Notes: generated by a model not told the origin, from the letters alone. A stretch of DNA of 64,000 bases from Corbicula japonica (GCA_038501625.1 JAZAYU010000005.1:13975484-14039483), one strand, 5' to 3'. Numbered from the stretch's first letter, positions 22,901 to 38,100 are shown. A program made the numbers and translations.

Positions 22901-25900
22901 TCTCATAATAATTCCAGAGAAATCGCAAAGCAGTAAGGAACACATTCAATATAAAGACGGTTATATATCGTTGACCCTCAAGCGTTGTACCCTTTGCAAA
23001 TGGATTCTTCGACAGTGTTTTAGTTTACAGAACATATTAACATTAAGTGACATGAAACACTCTGCTTATACACAAAAATTGCTCTTTATTGCGCGCGAAA
23101 TGGCTCTGTAATGCACTTTACAATTACCGCGACCCTCAAGTGTTGTGCTTTAGACATAACCGATACATGCACTGTGTATAAAAGCGAATGGTTTTTAATA
23201 TAATAATACAATAACTCATTCATGAAATATATGTTTTTTCTTATTGGTGTCTCGCCATTGTTAAAGACTGATCTCATGACAGTCGCACTTAGCAGTTAGC
23301 ATAAGAAACATCATTTGTGAGTAACCCTCAAGTGTTGCACCCATATGAATTGCAATCTTCTCCAAAATGTCTCAGTAGGCAGCAGCTAACTTTTAATTTC
23401 TTGACTAACTAAAGTTCTAACAACTTGTTACTTAACAACAATTCGTTTAAGTTAATGAAGAAAAAACAATCCGTATCTCTTCTCTTTTTCGCGACCCTCA
23501 GGTGTTGGGGTTTAGAAATGCTCAAAATACGTGATGTAAATAGAATAAAGTGATTGGTTTTAATGTATTAGGTAAACGAAACATGAATCAGATATTTTTC
23601 TTACGATTCTCAACATAATAATAGAGAAATCGCATGACAGCAACAACCAGCATTTGTTATAAGGTACATACGTTATTATTGACCCTCAAGTATTGTACCC
23701 ATTACAAATGTACGCTTGAACAATATGTTTAAGTTTACAAAACCTAACATTAAGTGACTTTAAATCCTATGCTTATAACAACTTTCTACACACACAAACT
23801 CTCCTTCGTGTAAGAATTGGCTCTAAAACGCACTTTACGATGTTCGCGACCCTCAGGTATTGGACATTCGAAATACCAACTATGTGCGCTGTACATAGAA
23901 TTAAGTGGTTAGTTTTCATTTATTCATACAAAATATCCGAATCACATCCTTTTCCAAGGTTTCGGATTACAATTTAAGAGAAATCGGAAAGCAGTAAGAA
24001 AACCATCCGAAACAAAGAACGTTATTTATTGCTGACCCTCAAACGTTGTACCCTTTGCAAATGGATTCTTCAACAATGTTCGAGTTTACAGAACTTAACA
24101 TTAATTTTCAGGACACACTCTGCTTATAACAACTAACTACATGAACATAAGTCTCTTTCTTGCACGAGAGGGCTGTAAAATGCACTTTACGATGTTCGCG
24201 ACCCTCAGGTATTGGGCATTAGAAATTCCAACTTTATGTGCTGAACATAGAATTAAGTGATTGTTCTTCATATATTCATACAAAATTACATGAATTAGAT
24301 CCTTTCATGTGATCTCTCATAACAATTCAAGAGAAATCGCAAAGCAGTAAGGAACACATTCAAAATAAAGACGGTTATATATCGTTGACTCTCAAGCGTT
24401 GTACCCTTTGCAAATGGATTCTTCGACAGTGTTTTAGTTTACAGAACATATTAACATTAAGTGACATGAAACACTCTGCTTATACACAAAAATTGCTCTT
24501 TATTGCACGCGAAATGGCTCTGTAATGCACTTTACAATTACCGCGACCCTCAAGTGTTGTGCTTTAGTCATAACCAATACATGCACTGTGTATATAAGCG
24601 AATGGTTTTTAATGTAATAATACAATAACTCATTCATGAAATATATGTTTTTTCTTATTGGTGTCTCACCATTGTTAAAGACTGATCTCATGACAGTCGC
24701 ACTTAGCAGTTGGCATAAGAAACATCATTTGTGAGTAACCCTCAAGTGTTGCACCCATATGAATTGCACTCTTCACCAAGATGTCTCAGTAGGCAGCAGC
24801 TAACTTTTAATTTCTTGACTAACTAAAGTTCTAACAACTTGTTACTTAACAACAATTCGTTTAAGTTAATGAAAAAAAAACATTCCGTTTCTCTTCTCTT
24901 TTTCGCGACCCTCAGGTGTTGGGGTTTAGAAATGCTCAAAATACGTGATGTAAATAGAATAAAGTGATTGGTTTTAATGTATTAGGTAAACAAAACATGA
25001 ATCAGATATTTTTCTTACGATTCTCAACATAATAATAGAGAAATCGCATGACAGCAACAACCAGCATTTGTTATAAGGTACATACGTTATTATTGACCCT
25101 CAAGTATTGTACCCATTACAAATGTACGCTTGAACAATATGTTTAAGTTTACAAAACCTAACATTAAGTGACATTAAATCCTATGCTTATAACAACTTTC
25201 TACACACACAAACTCTCCTTCGTGTAAGAATCGGCTCTAAAACGCACTTTACGATGTTCGCGACCCTCGGGTATTGGACATTCGAAATACCAACTATGTG
25301 CGCTGTACATAGAATAAAGTGGTTAGTTTTCATTTATTCATACAAAATATCCGAATCACATCCTTTTCCAAGGTTTCGGATAACAATTTAAGAGAAATCG
25401 GAAAGCAGTAAGAAACCCATTTGAAACAAAGAACGTTATTTATTGCTGACCCTCAAACGTTGTACCCTTTGCAAATGGATTCTTCAACAATGTTCGAGTT
25501 TACAGAACTTAACATTAATTTTCAGAACACACTCTGCTTATAACAACTAACTACATGAACATAAGTCTCTTTCTTGCACGAAATGGCTGTAAAATGCACT
25601 TTAAGATGTTCGCGACCCTCAGGTATTGGGCATTAGAAATTCCAACTTTATGCGCTGAACATAGAATTAAGTGATTGTTCTTCATATATTCATACAAAAT
25701 TACATGAATTAGATCCTTTCATATGACCTCTCATAACAATTCAAGAGACATCGCAAAGCAGTAAGGAACACATTCAATATAAAGACAGTTGTATTTCGTT
25801 GACCCTCAAGCGTTGTACCCTTTGCAAATGGATTCTTCCACAGTGTTTTACTTTACAGAACATATCAACATTAAGTGACATGAAACACTCTGTTTATACA

Positions 25901-28900
25901 CAAAAAGTTCTTTTATTGCGCGCGAAATGGCTCTGTAATGCAATCAACAATTACCGCGACCCTCAAGTGTTGTGCTTTAGAAATACCCATTTCATGCACT
26001 GTGTATATAAGCAAATGGTTTTTAATGTAATAATACAATAATTCTTTCATGAAATATATGTTTTTCTCATTTGGGTCTCACCATTGTTAAAGACTGATCT
26101 AACGACAGTCGCACTTAGCAGTTGGCATAAGAAACATCATTTGTGAGTAACCCTCAAGTGTTGCACCCATATGAACTGGACTCTTCACCAAAATGTCTCA
26201 GTAGGGAGCAGGTAACATTTAATTTCTTACCAAATTATAGTAATAACAAATTTCTACTTAAAAACAATACATTTAAGTGAATCAAAAACAATCCGTTTCT
26301 CTTCTCTTTTTCGCGACCCTCAGGTGTTGGGGTTTAGAAATGCTCAAAATACGTGATGTAAATATAATAAAGTGATTGGTTTTAATGTATTAGGTAAACG
26401 AAACATGAATCAGATATTTTTCTTACGATTCTCAACATAATAATAGAGAAATCGCATGACAGCAACAACCAGCATTTGTTATAAGGTACATACGTTATTA
26501 TTGACCCTCAAGTATTGTACCCATTACAAATGTACGCTTTAACATTATGTTTAAGTTTACAAAACCTAACATTAAGTGACATTAAATCCTATGCTTATAA
26601 CAACTTTCTAACCATAAAAAAATCTCCTAAATGTGCCAATTGCCTCTAAAATACACTTTACGATGTTCGCGACCCTCAGGTATAGGACATTCGAATTACC
26701 AACTATGTGCTCTGTACATACAATAACGTTGTTAGTTTTCATTTATTCATACGAAATATCCGAATCACATCCTTTTCCAAGGTTTCGGATAACAATTTAA
26801 GAGAGATCGGGAAGCAGTAAGAAAACCATCTGAAACAAAGAACGTTATTTATTGCTGACCCTCAAACGTTGTACCATTTGCAAATGGATTCTTCAACAAT
26901 GTTCGAGTTTACAGAACTTAACATTAATTTTCATGACACACTCCGCCTATAACAACTAAGAACATGAACATAAGTCTCTTTCTTGCGAGAAATAGCTCTA
27001 AAATGCACTTTAAGCTGTTTGCGACCCTCAGATATTGGGCATTAGAAATATCAACTATATCCGCTTTACATAGAAATAAGTGATTGTTGTTCATGTATTC
27101 ATGCTCAGTTGCACGTCTTCTCATAGTCATTCAAGGGAATTGCAAAGCAGTAAGAAACACATTTCATATTAAGAACGTTATATTTCGTTGACCGTCAAAC
27201 CTTGTACTCTTTGCAACTGGATTCTTCAAAAGTGTTTTAGTTTACATGAAAACCTCTACTATTAACAACTTCCTACATAAATATTTTGCCGTTATTGTGC
27301 GCGAATTCGCTCGAAAATGCCCTTTACAATTACCTCGACCCTCAAGTATTGTGCTTTGGAAATACCCAATTCATGCACTGTGTATATAAGGAAATGGTTT
27401 TAAATGTATTAATACAATAATCTATTCACGAAATGGATGCTTTTCTTAGGTGTCTCACCATTGTTAAGGATTCATCGCATGGCAGTCGCATTAAACATTT
27501 GGCATAAGAAACATCATTTGTGAGTAATCCTCAAGTGTTGCACCCATAAGAACTGGACTTCATCAAAATGTTTGAGTACACAGCAGTATATATTTATTTT
27601 CTTGCCAAACTATTGTTATAACAACTTTTTACTTAAAAACAATACGTTTGAGTGAATGAATATCTCTCCGTATCTCTTTCCTTTCACGCGACCCTCAGGT
27701 GTTGGGTTTTAGAAATGCTCAACATATATGATGTAGATATAAGACAGCGATTGGTTCTAATGTATTATGTGAACGAAACATGATTTAGATACTTTTCTAA
27801 GGATTCTGAACACAATTAAAGAGAAATCGCATTACAGCAACAGCCAGCATTTGTTATCAGGTGCATTACTTACTATTGACCCTCAAATATTGTAGCCATT
27901 GCAAATGTACGCTTCAACAATATGTTTATTTTTACATATTCTAACATTAAGTGACATTAAACACTCTGCTTATAACAACTACCTATATACAAAAAATCTC
28001 CTCGTGGGCGAATTGGCTCTAAAATGCACTTTACGATGTCCGAGACCCTGAGGTATTTTCCTTCAGAAATACCAACTACATGCGTTGTACATAAAAATGT
28101 AATTGGTTTTCATGTTTTAATACAAAAAATACGCGAATCAGATCATTTCATAAGGTTTCTGATAACAATTTAAGAAAAATAGCAAAGCAGTACAAAAAGG
28201 AGCATTTGGGATGAAGAACGTTATTTATGATTGACCCTCAAGCGATGTACTCTTTCTAACTGGGTTCTTCAACAATGTTTGAGTTTACATGAGTTAACAT
28301 TAAAGTACAGAATACAATCTACTTATAACAGCTATCTACATAACCAAGTTCTCGTTCTTGCACGAATTGGCTACAAAATGCACTGAACAATGTTCGCCAC
28401 CCTCAGGTATTGGGCATTAGAAATACCATCTATATCCGCTGTACATAGAATTAAGTGATTGGGTTTCATGAATTAATACAAAAATACATGAATCAGATCT
28501 TTTCATAAGAGTTTTGTTAACAATTTAAGAGAAATCGCAAATAAGTAAGAAACATAATTTAAAATAAAGATAACTATTTATTATTGACCCTCGCGCGTTG
28601 TTTCTTTTAAAACTGGATTCTTCAAAAGTGTTTTAGTTTACAGAGCATAACATCAAGTAACATAAAATCCTCTGCTTATAACAACTTTCCTTCATAAATT
28701 CTTTTTATTGGGCACGGAGTGGCTCTAAAATGCAATTTACACATTACCGCGACCCTCAAGTATTGGGATCAAGAACTACATGCACTGTATATTAGAAGAA
28801 AATCGCTTTTAATGTAATAATGCAAGAATTCATTCATGAAATATATGCTTTTCTTAATATGTATATCCCCATTATTAAAGAATCATCGCATGAACGCGAC

Positions 28901-31300
28901 ATTCAGCAGTTGGCATAATAAACCTCATTTGTTAGTAACCCTCAAGTGTTGTACCCATTAGAACTGGACTCTTCATTCAAATGTTTGTGTTAGCAGTAGC
29001 TAACATTAAATTTCTTACCAACCTATGGTTATAACAACTTTTCACTTAAAAAATTACACGTTTTTTTGTGAATGAAAAACTCAGGCTCCGTATCTCGTTT
29101 CTTTCACACGACCCTCATATTGTGGGTTGTATAAATGCTCAAAATATCTTATGTAGATAGAAGGAAGTGATTGGCTGTAATGTATTAGGTGAACGAAACT
29201 TGAATCACATATTTTTCTTAGGATTCTGAACATAATTAAAGAGTAATCGCATTACAGCAACAGCCAACATTTGTAACATGATGCATTACTTATTATTTAC
29301 CCTCATGTATTGTACCCATTGAAAATGTACTCTTCAACAATATGTTTAATTTTATAGAATCTAACATTCACTGACATTAAACACTCTGCTTTTAACAACT
29401 GCATACACACAAAAATTCTCTTTCTTCAGCAAATTTACACTAACACGCACTTTACGATGTCCGAGACCCTCAGGTATTGGGCTTTCGAACTACTTACTAT
29501 ATCCGCTGTACATAGAATAAAGTTATTGGTTTCATGTTTTAATACAAACATACATGAATCACATCCTTTCATAAAGTTTCTCATAAAAAAAATTAAGAGA
29601 AATCGCAAAGCAGTAAAAAAAGAATTTGAAATAAAGGACATTATTTATTATTGACCCTCAAGCGTTGTACCCTTTCCAACTGTATTCTTCAACAATGTTT
29701 GAGTTTACAGAAGTTAGCATTAAGTTACACCTGCATATAAAAACTACCGACATGACAAAAATGTTCTTTCTTGCACGAATCGGCTCTAAAATGCACTTAA
29801 GAATGGTCGCGACCCTCAAGTATTGGGCTTAGAAACTACTCAATACATGCACTGTATATTTAACACGAAATGCTTTTAATGTACTAATATAAGAATTCAT
29901 TCATGAAAGGCATGCTTTTTCTTACGTGCCTCACCATTGTAAAATACGCGTTGCATGACAGTCGTATTCAGCAGTTGGCATAAGAAACATCATTTGTAAG
30001 TAACCATCAAGTGTTGTACCCATAAAAACTCGATTCTTCACCAAAATGTTTGAGTTTGCAGCAGCTTACATTCAATTTCTTGCCACACTATGGTTATAAC
30101 AACTTTCCACTTAAAAACAACACTAAGTGAATGAAAAACTCTCCGTATCTCTTTTCTTTGACGCGACCCTCAGGTGTTGGGTCAAATGCGATGTTGATAG
30201 AAGGAATTGATTGGTTTAAATGTATTTAGGTGAAAGAAACATGAATCAGATATTTTACTTATGATTCTGAACACGATTAAAGAGAAATCGCATTACGGCA
30301 ACAGCCAGCATTTGTAATTACTTATTATTGACCTTCAAGTATTTTACACATTGCAAATGTACGCTTCAACAATGTTTATTTTTATAAAATCTAACATTAA
30401 GTGACATTAAACACTCTGCTTATAACAACTACCTACATGAAAAAAAATCTCGTTCTTGCATGAATTGGCTCTAAAATGCACTAAACAATGTTCGAGACCC
30501 TTAGGTATTGGGCATTACAAATACCAACTATATATTCCCTGTAAATAGAATAAAGTGATTGGTTTTCATTTATTCATACAAAAATACACGATTCAGAGCC
30601 TTTCATAAGGTTTCTGATAACAGTTTAAGAGAAATCGCAAAGCAGTAAGAAGAGCATTTGAAATGAAGAACATTATTAATTATTGACCCTCAAGCGTTGT
30701 ACCCTTTCAAACTGGATTCTTCAACAGTGTTTTAGTTTACAGAAGTTAGCATTAAGTTACAGGGCACACTCGGCTTATAACAATTATACTTACGTGAAAG
30801 TAATTCTCGTTCTTGCACGAATTTGCTCTAAAATGCACTAAACAATGTTCGAGATCCTCACGTTTTGGGCATTAGAAATACCAACTATACGTGATGTACA
30901 TAGAATAAAATGATTGGTTTTCGTGTACTCGTACAGAAATACACGAATCACATTCTTTTTTAAGGTTTCTGATAATAATTGAAGAGAAATCGCAAAGAAG
31001 TAAGAAAGATCATTCCAAAAACGATTATTATTTATGACAGACTCTCAAGCGTTGTACCATTTGAAACTGGATTCTTCAACAGTGTTTTACTTCACAGAAC
31101 ATGACAATGTCACTAAAAACTCTGCTAGTAACAACTATCTACCTACAAATTCTCTTTCATGCGCGCAAATTAACTCGAAAATGCACTTTACAATGACCGC
31201 GACCCTCAAGTATTGGGCTAAAGAAATACTCAATACATGTTTTAATGTCATATTACAAGAATTCACTCATGAAATAGTTGCTTTTCTTGTCTGTCTCGTC
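19930..31300. repeat. Satellite array with higher-order repeats
   Basis: About 64 monomers averaging 177 bp, each with a box GACCCTCA(A/G)G(T/C)(A/G)TTG. Two monomer types alternate: type A continues GGGCATTAGAAATACC, type B continues TACCCTTTGCAAATGGA. Four A-B dimers make a 1,414-bp higher-order unit; starts at 19958, 21372, 22786, 24200 and 25614 are exactly 1,414 bp apart. The next units are 1,409 and about 1,375 bp and increasingly diverged, fading by about 31.3 kb. No coding function; recurring 63-residue frames on the minus strand are a consequence of the repeat. Confidence 0.93.
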
Positions 31301-32110
31301 ATAGTAAAAGACCTATCGCTTGACATGGACATTCAGAGGTCGTCATTCCAAAGGCACACATCGAGCCTACATAAGCACAATTTAATCCGGTTGAAATATA
31401 CCTGAAGCTCGGAATCTGATAAAATAATTAGATGAAGGACCCAACTGTACATTTAATATTTAGTAATTGTCTCTTCATTAGTATCATTCAAAAACTACGA
31501 TGTGCGAATTTTATCCTTTACTAGTCTCTTCCTTGTACAGACTAAAAAGCTATAATTAACAGTTCCTATTGTAAGCTTTTAGACGTTCCATCACAAATAT
31601 ATAAATACAAAGAATAGTTTTTATTAACTTGAACTCTGTTACAAAACAATCCAATCCAAATTCTTGCAATTTAATGTGGATTTGTCAACATGCGAACATT
31701 AAGAGATGACAACGATAATATATGACAATCTTGCAATTTCATGTGGATTTGTCAACACGCGAACATTAAGAGATGACAACGATAATATATGACACTTGAT
31801 TGACATTCCGAAGGCGGTCTACCCTCAGTTATTGTTACATTTCTATCCCTCAAGTATCGTAATATAGTGCTATCCGAAATATGTCCTGTCAGGAATAACT
31901 ATATTAAATTTAACTGAACTCCTGTAATTGATTAAAGGTAGATTAAGGGCCAGATGCATACGTAAGTGCTAAACCTATTCAATTATTCTTAAACTCCAAT
32001 TAATACGAGAAAAAACATAAGTTTCAACCCTTTCTAGTTTTGGAAGAGTTTTTCCCCTTGGATAAATCTGTGTCATTTCAAAGCTTGAAGTGAATAAAGT
32101 AGCACTAATT
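31300..32110. other. Satellite edge and presumed CIAO2B upstream region
   Basis: Holds a degraded satellite box (ACCCTCAGTTATTG near 31821), the 67-bp duplication at 31662-31795, and then AT-rich sequence. No clear TATA box or CpG-rich promoter can be claimed; the transcription start must lie before 32111. Confidence 0.4.
31662..31795. repeat. 67-bp tandem duplication
   Basis: Two copies starting TCTTGCAATTTAATGTGG and TCTTGCAATTTCATGTGG, differing at only a few bases. Confidence 0.85.
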
Positions 32111-35100
32111 ATGAGTTCATTAATAAATGCCAACCCAGTGATTTATGAGAAGACGAGAGAACGTGAGCTGCGTCCTGAAGACGAGGACGACGATGTATAC
32201 GATGAAATTGATGACAGAGAAGTCTTTGGTAAATAATTTTACTTGTTGTCGGTCATCCTGATGACCGACATATTATAATGGACCAAACTTGAACTTTGAA
32301 GGGTAACACCGGTTAACAGCGGCACCGGACGTGGTCACTTTAGACAAAGCCGCCCGTCTAGAGCTTCGGAATGCTATTCCGTTCCCCCTATTTGCAAGAA
32401 AAGTCTTCTAAATGTTGATGAAACAATATCTGGACGTTGAAGTAACATCAAATCAGAAATTGAGCCGATATAAAACGACATGTTAAATTATATAAACATA
32501 CGTGTGTTGTATTTTCTACAGGGTGTAGAAAAAATGTTATGCGTCTTTTTTTAGAAAGTCATGTGATGAAAACCTTCATAGCAAAATATTATTTGTGTAT
32601 AAATTGAACTGTTACGTTATTTGATTCAAACAACTGTTCACGATGATCCCATATATGAAATAGATTCAATCCGTTATATTGATTTTGTTGGTCAAAAGCA
32701 AGACATCGTTTATGTTTTTCTTAGAGACTAATGAATATCCGGGCGTGCTCGATTAGGCTGTCGGAACTGTGCCAGAATCAAATTCCGACTCTTCCACAGA
32801 ATCTGCTTGACTGTTTCACTGCGCATGTCTGTACTTTCAGCAGACAGCGACAGTAGTAAACCAATTTTGTCTGGCGATTATAGTCGCCAGAGAATCCTTA
32901 GCGAGCTTCAGTTATCTTTCCTCGAGGTTTAAAATAGGCGGTATTCCCCAAGCTTGCAAGTAAAGTACATACTGCTGCTGGAGATTAACAACACCAGTTG
33001 GTGTTAGATTTAAAAATACAACGAACTCGGAGTCATATTACAAGATGTATGTTTACCGTTATCACAGCAGAGTTGCTGATAGCAATTTGATGCCACTTAA
33101 ATGTCGGTCACTGATTTATTACCATTCATATGTTTGGAATGCATTATTATGATGAGATCTGTATCTGTATTGTTACGACGCTTGTAACCACTGCTGGCGT
33201 AGTGCGTCGGGGGTTTAAATGTTAACCATTCGAGTTGCACAAATACTGCACACTGTTTGCCATATCCTGTCGTTCAGGGCGACGTTTACAACTTCTAGAT
33301 GCTGGTTTAATACAGTATAAGCTGTACCTCTTCTTTCTTTTTTACAAATGGTTTATATTTACTCTTTAATCAAGTGTTATGTTGAATTATTGTAATGAGC
33401 AATAGGCTTAGTTGATAAGAAGCTGGAGAATTTTTTTTTAAATAGATACAGAGAACAGGCTTGACGTAATCCAGAAGCCAATCAGAGGCCTCTAGTTTTT
33501 TGGTTTACAACAGTCGTTTATTTTCTGATAACGACGCTCAGAAAGAGTCTAAGAATCTGCCAAACGAGTGAGATTGGCTGTCGGAACAGAATCATGATAG
33601 GTTTTTATAAAAAGTGTTACATAATTGCATGTTTATTATATCTTTTGAAGTCTAAAGAACTCCTAATGGTCTTAATAAGCCATACTTCATAGTTCAACTA
33701 AGTTTTCCAAGTTTTTAGATCAGTCAACAAAAAGCAATATTTATAATTTACTGAAAAATAACACTATTTCTGGTATTTATGTTGGTGAAATTCTTGGCAT
33801 AGTACTGAAATGTAACCATTATCTTATTTTATGGCAAAAAAACCAGTATCTAAAAATATTTCAGTTTGGTTCAGTATAAAACACTGACCGATTCACACCA
33901 CCTATTTCGATGGAATGGGTAGAACGCTGCCAGAACACAGTTCCGACGCACTCGATTGAAGTTCTCCCTGTTCTAAATGTCGGAATTTCCAATCGAGCAC
34001 GCTCCTACTTTTGCGGGAAAGGCTGTCTGTAAACAAAAGTTTACAAAAAGCTAGTCGGTCATTAGCATACACTTTCAACCAAAAATGTATTCCAAAATCT
34101 AGAGTTCAACAACAAAATTTCGTCACTGTCCTAGGGTGGGGGGATGAGCAGCCTGAAAGGGACTCAAATTATTAAATTTACTATTCTGATCTTCAACAAT
34201 TTTGTTAGAATGCTGAACTTAAACATGTAATATTGGTGGTTCTCGCACATTTTCCTGTTTTTGTTTGTTAGTTTTAATGATGTCAATTTCAGTGTATGCC
34301 ATGTTAGATGACATTATGCGGGTTTCAAAAAAACTCATGTCCATGCATTGACTTTGAAAATTGATGAACACTTCTACCCATGTGTTAATTTTAAAAAATT
34401 TCTTTCTTGTGGTATAAATCACCAAAAATACGGTCGTGAAACAGTAGAGGCTTATAGTAAACGAGGAGATGTTTTAAACAAGCATTTAGGAGGAAACGAA
34501 TGCTCAGAACTTGCTTAATTGTCAAAATATTGTCTTTTAAAGAGAGATTTTGCTTTTTGCGCTTTCCAGTGCAAATGTTGCGAATGTTCTCAGAATTTAA
34601 CGGAAGTTTAGCGTTGTGAGGTGATCATTGTTTAAAGTAAAAAAAGGGGGGATCAGCAATTTTGCCATTTGTTTGCGATTTCCAGTGCAAATTTGGTGAA
34701 TGTTATCAGAAGATACCGGAGGTTTAGCGAATGTGACATGGCCATTGTTTAAAGTAAACATAGGAGATCAGCATGGGCAATATTTTTTTATCTAATATCA
34801 TAAGTGTAGTCAATTGGGCGGCGCTACGCTAAAAGACAGTCATCAATACGACCAATAAGCTGCGGACGAGACAGATAAACGACTAGGATGGCCACATGAG
34901 GTTATGATTACACATTCAGCGTGGAAGCATCAATAATGATTTTGTTTATTGAACTTGTCTGATATCAATTTATAGGATAAATGGCGACACGTTACCTCAG
35001 TTACAAGTACTTAGTTAGTCAAGTTTGTTGAAATATAGTTTCAATCCATAATTACACACTTTTGCATTTCACGAGCGCACCTGAGATGCGAGAGTTTAAA

Positions 35101-38100
35101 CCTAGTTGGTTTGATGACTACCCATGTCTTCATTGGTTATGAACATTACATTTTATCTTTTATTCGCAATTACTCATTTAGAGGGACATTTATATACATG
35201 TATTATGCTCTTTCTCAAAGATTTGCATAAAAGTGCCTCGTTTTGAGCTTGTTGCACAAAAACTGCCATGTTTTTTTAGATCTATCTATTTCCCTGTTCT
35301 TTTGATATCCAAGTTGGAGCTCTAATTACGATGCGGTATTTTATGTTTTTGATATGCTTTAAAGTCTTTAACAGGCTCAATGAAACCGAGCCTGTAATAT
35401 TTTCACATTTTTCGTCTTCGGTGGTTTTCAAAGTGACCTTTTAATCTATTTTAACTTTTAAGAAAACAAAACTTAAACGATTGTTTTGAAATAGAAACTT
35501 GGTAACCATTCTATACGTGCTTCTGTATTTTTATCATTTAAACTTTAACTATTTAATTTATGTTACAAAACTTTTGCCGCCATAAAGTTCAATACTTGAC
35601 CTTGAATATATGCATTATTAACGAAATACGAATTGATTTATTTTGATTCCCATATTCCCTCTCAAAACCGCATATATCTATGCGTTCTCTTCTTCGGGTC
35701 TATAGTGAACGGTTGGACTCGTCGCAGTTGCAATCCAAATTGAGTTTTACTTGTAAAAGATTTCCGGGGATGCCCGTGACCCCAATGACTGCTTCCCCAT
35801 ACACATGCAATATAACGGATCTGATTTCGGTCTTGGGATACTAAACGATAACATTATTTTGACAAGTACAGTAAGGTAGACAACACAAGCACTATCATTT
35901 CTATGTAAGGGCGATCTACTAGAATATACTGCAAGGAATGCAAAACCAGCCTTTAAAGTAAAGAAAAAGTTGTTTTCAGAACAGTGGCATAACGACAATT
36001 TTTATGATGATAGATTAATTTAAATACAAATAGTGCTTCTTGAGTTCCTCTAATAGTTTTACAGAAAATCGTTCAAACAAAAACAAAAGATAATAGCAGC
36101 ATAAAGCTTAAGTGAAAGTAATAAATGCATCAGCATCCTAATTTATTGTTACTGTCTTTTAACGCTCGTCAACTTCAAGTTTGACGAGATCTGCTGAACC
36201 AACTAAAACTACATTTTATGAATGTTGGTAATGAATACTGAATATTATAAGCGTGGCTTTTCTCTCAATGTACAAATAAGTATCAACTGTGGAAAGTTCT
36301 ATGGTACCTCTTTGAGCATTCGCGTTAATGTAACATATTCATCAGATTCGCTGGTGCTTAAACAACGTGATTATTTCTACACGTCCTGAAAAAGAAATAA
36401 ATTACGTCTACTAGAGACATGATTATTTATATTGATGCCTTGAGCCCGTACACGTATTCTTCATGTTTCAATAAATCAAACATCAGCCGTTCAACTTTGT
36501 TTGCATGCTTTAAAGTAACAGAATTGTACAATGTTTATATGTTCTCTTGTTTATGTTTGTACATACAGAGAAATGTAAATGTAAATAAACTTGAAACTTG
36601 AAACATCAACTAAATTCACAAATAGTTTGTCAGATACAGTCTGTGTGACTTTGATCGACAGAAAACTGGCCATATCATTGACTTACATTGGTCCAAAAGT
36701 AAATACATGAACGAATACATACCTACTTATTCTTTTAATTTATTTGCTAATGACCGACTAGCTTTTTGGAAAGCTAAAACTTGTGTGTTACATAATTTCA
36801 CATACTTGAAAACATTTATTTTTCAGCCAGATCTGTATCAAGAGTAGCACAACTATTTGTGCGCAACAAGGACTTTTCTATACACACGATCTTCGTCCTT
36901 CATACGGACTTTGACAATGTCAAAAGTCCGTATGATAATGGGTCTGTGCTTGCAGTCGAATTATTGAGACTAAATCAAGAGATGCAATTACAATCACTCA
37001 GAAGTCAGAACACATAAAAATCAATATTCCCAAAATATAAATTCAGTGGCAGTTGATAATAATAAATTTGGATTTTTTCCGCTAATCATCAGATTTATGT
37101 TAAGTTACTGGTGTCTTCCTCTTTTAGTGTGCTGGACTCAGGGCACGACAAATCCATTGCCCGGTGCCCGCGGGCTACCACAATCTACCCTACGGACTAC
37201 CAAAAAATTCGAGCGAGCGTCCGCCGGGCCACCTCAAAATTCCTATATTGGTTGCCCGACTAATCAACAGTTTCGAAATATCCAATAAACAGGAAGTTTA
37301 GTTATGACACTTTGCGATAAAAACATACACGCGTGGGTAATTATCGATTTCACGCATGGGTAATTATCGATTTCGTCACCTTTGATCTCTTGCTTTCAAA
37401 TATTGACAAATACCTGGATTATAATATTCTAACCCAGCAAATACGCACGTTCTGTTGCATACTATGTTTTTAATAGAGCGCGAGGATATAACGAAATTAT
37501 GCGGTAATTTAATATGTTTTGATTAGATAATCATGCTGTCAATGAAATAACCTGTTGATTTCTTTTTCACACTATCGGCTGACTAATTAAAGTAACAACA
37601 ATAATAAATTGAACATCTGTCAAAAATCGGCAAATAATAAGCGTAATTAAATAAAGGGAGGTAATAAAAAGCAACATAATTTAGCCATTTTATACAGGGA
37701 AACAGTTACCTAAGTGTTAAAGCGAAAATTTGCTTAAAATATCAACAAAGCAATTGCTCGTAGTCAATTTTTATTTTTTTTATTTTGGTCATCAAAAATA
37801 TTTTCTGTATTTTGTATATGTATTTAATGGTAGTTCATAGGTCTTTGTTACGGAATATATTGACTATGTACTTAAGGTAGAGTATGCCTAAAAAATTCCC
37901 GCGTTTTTTGGCCGATTTCGGATTATTACGTCACACAACTTTCGGTTTATAAATTTTATTATTTTTTTACTCTTTTTAGTTTAACTATTTGAAAAGGCAT
38001 TCTACGTAATGGAAATTCAATAATATAAAGAAATGTTCACCTCTTTTTAAAAAATAGAACGATTTTACAAGAAATGTGATTATTGACGGATGGTACCGAA

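Larger units (their letters stand above)
34040..36772. mobile_element. Possible TIR element in CIAO2B intron 1
   Basis: Exact inverse repeats AAAGCTAGTCGGTCATTAGC of about 24 bp lie at 34040-34064 and 36748-36772. GTCGGTCAT also occurs at 32247. Interior has no recognisable gene. The boundaries are tentative because no target duplication was found. Confidence 0.4.

Noticed and set aside
20258..24691. Four near-identical 63-residue minus-strand frames
   Set aside because: They recur every 1,414 bp because of the satellite; no domain, and they are lost once the array diverges.
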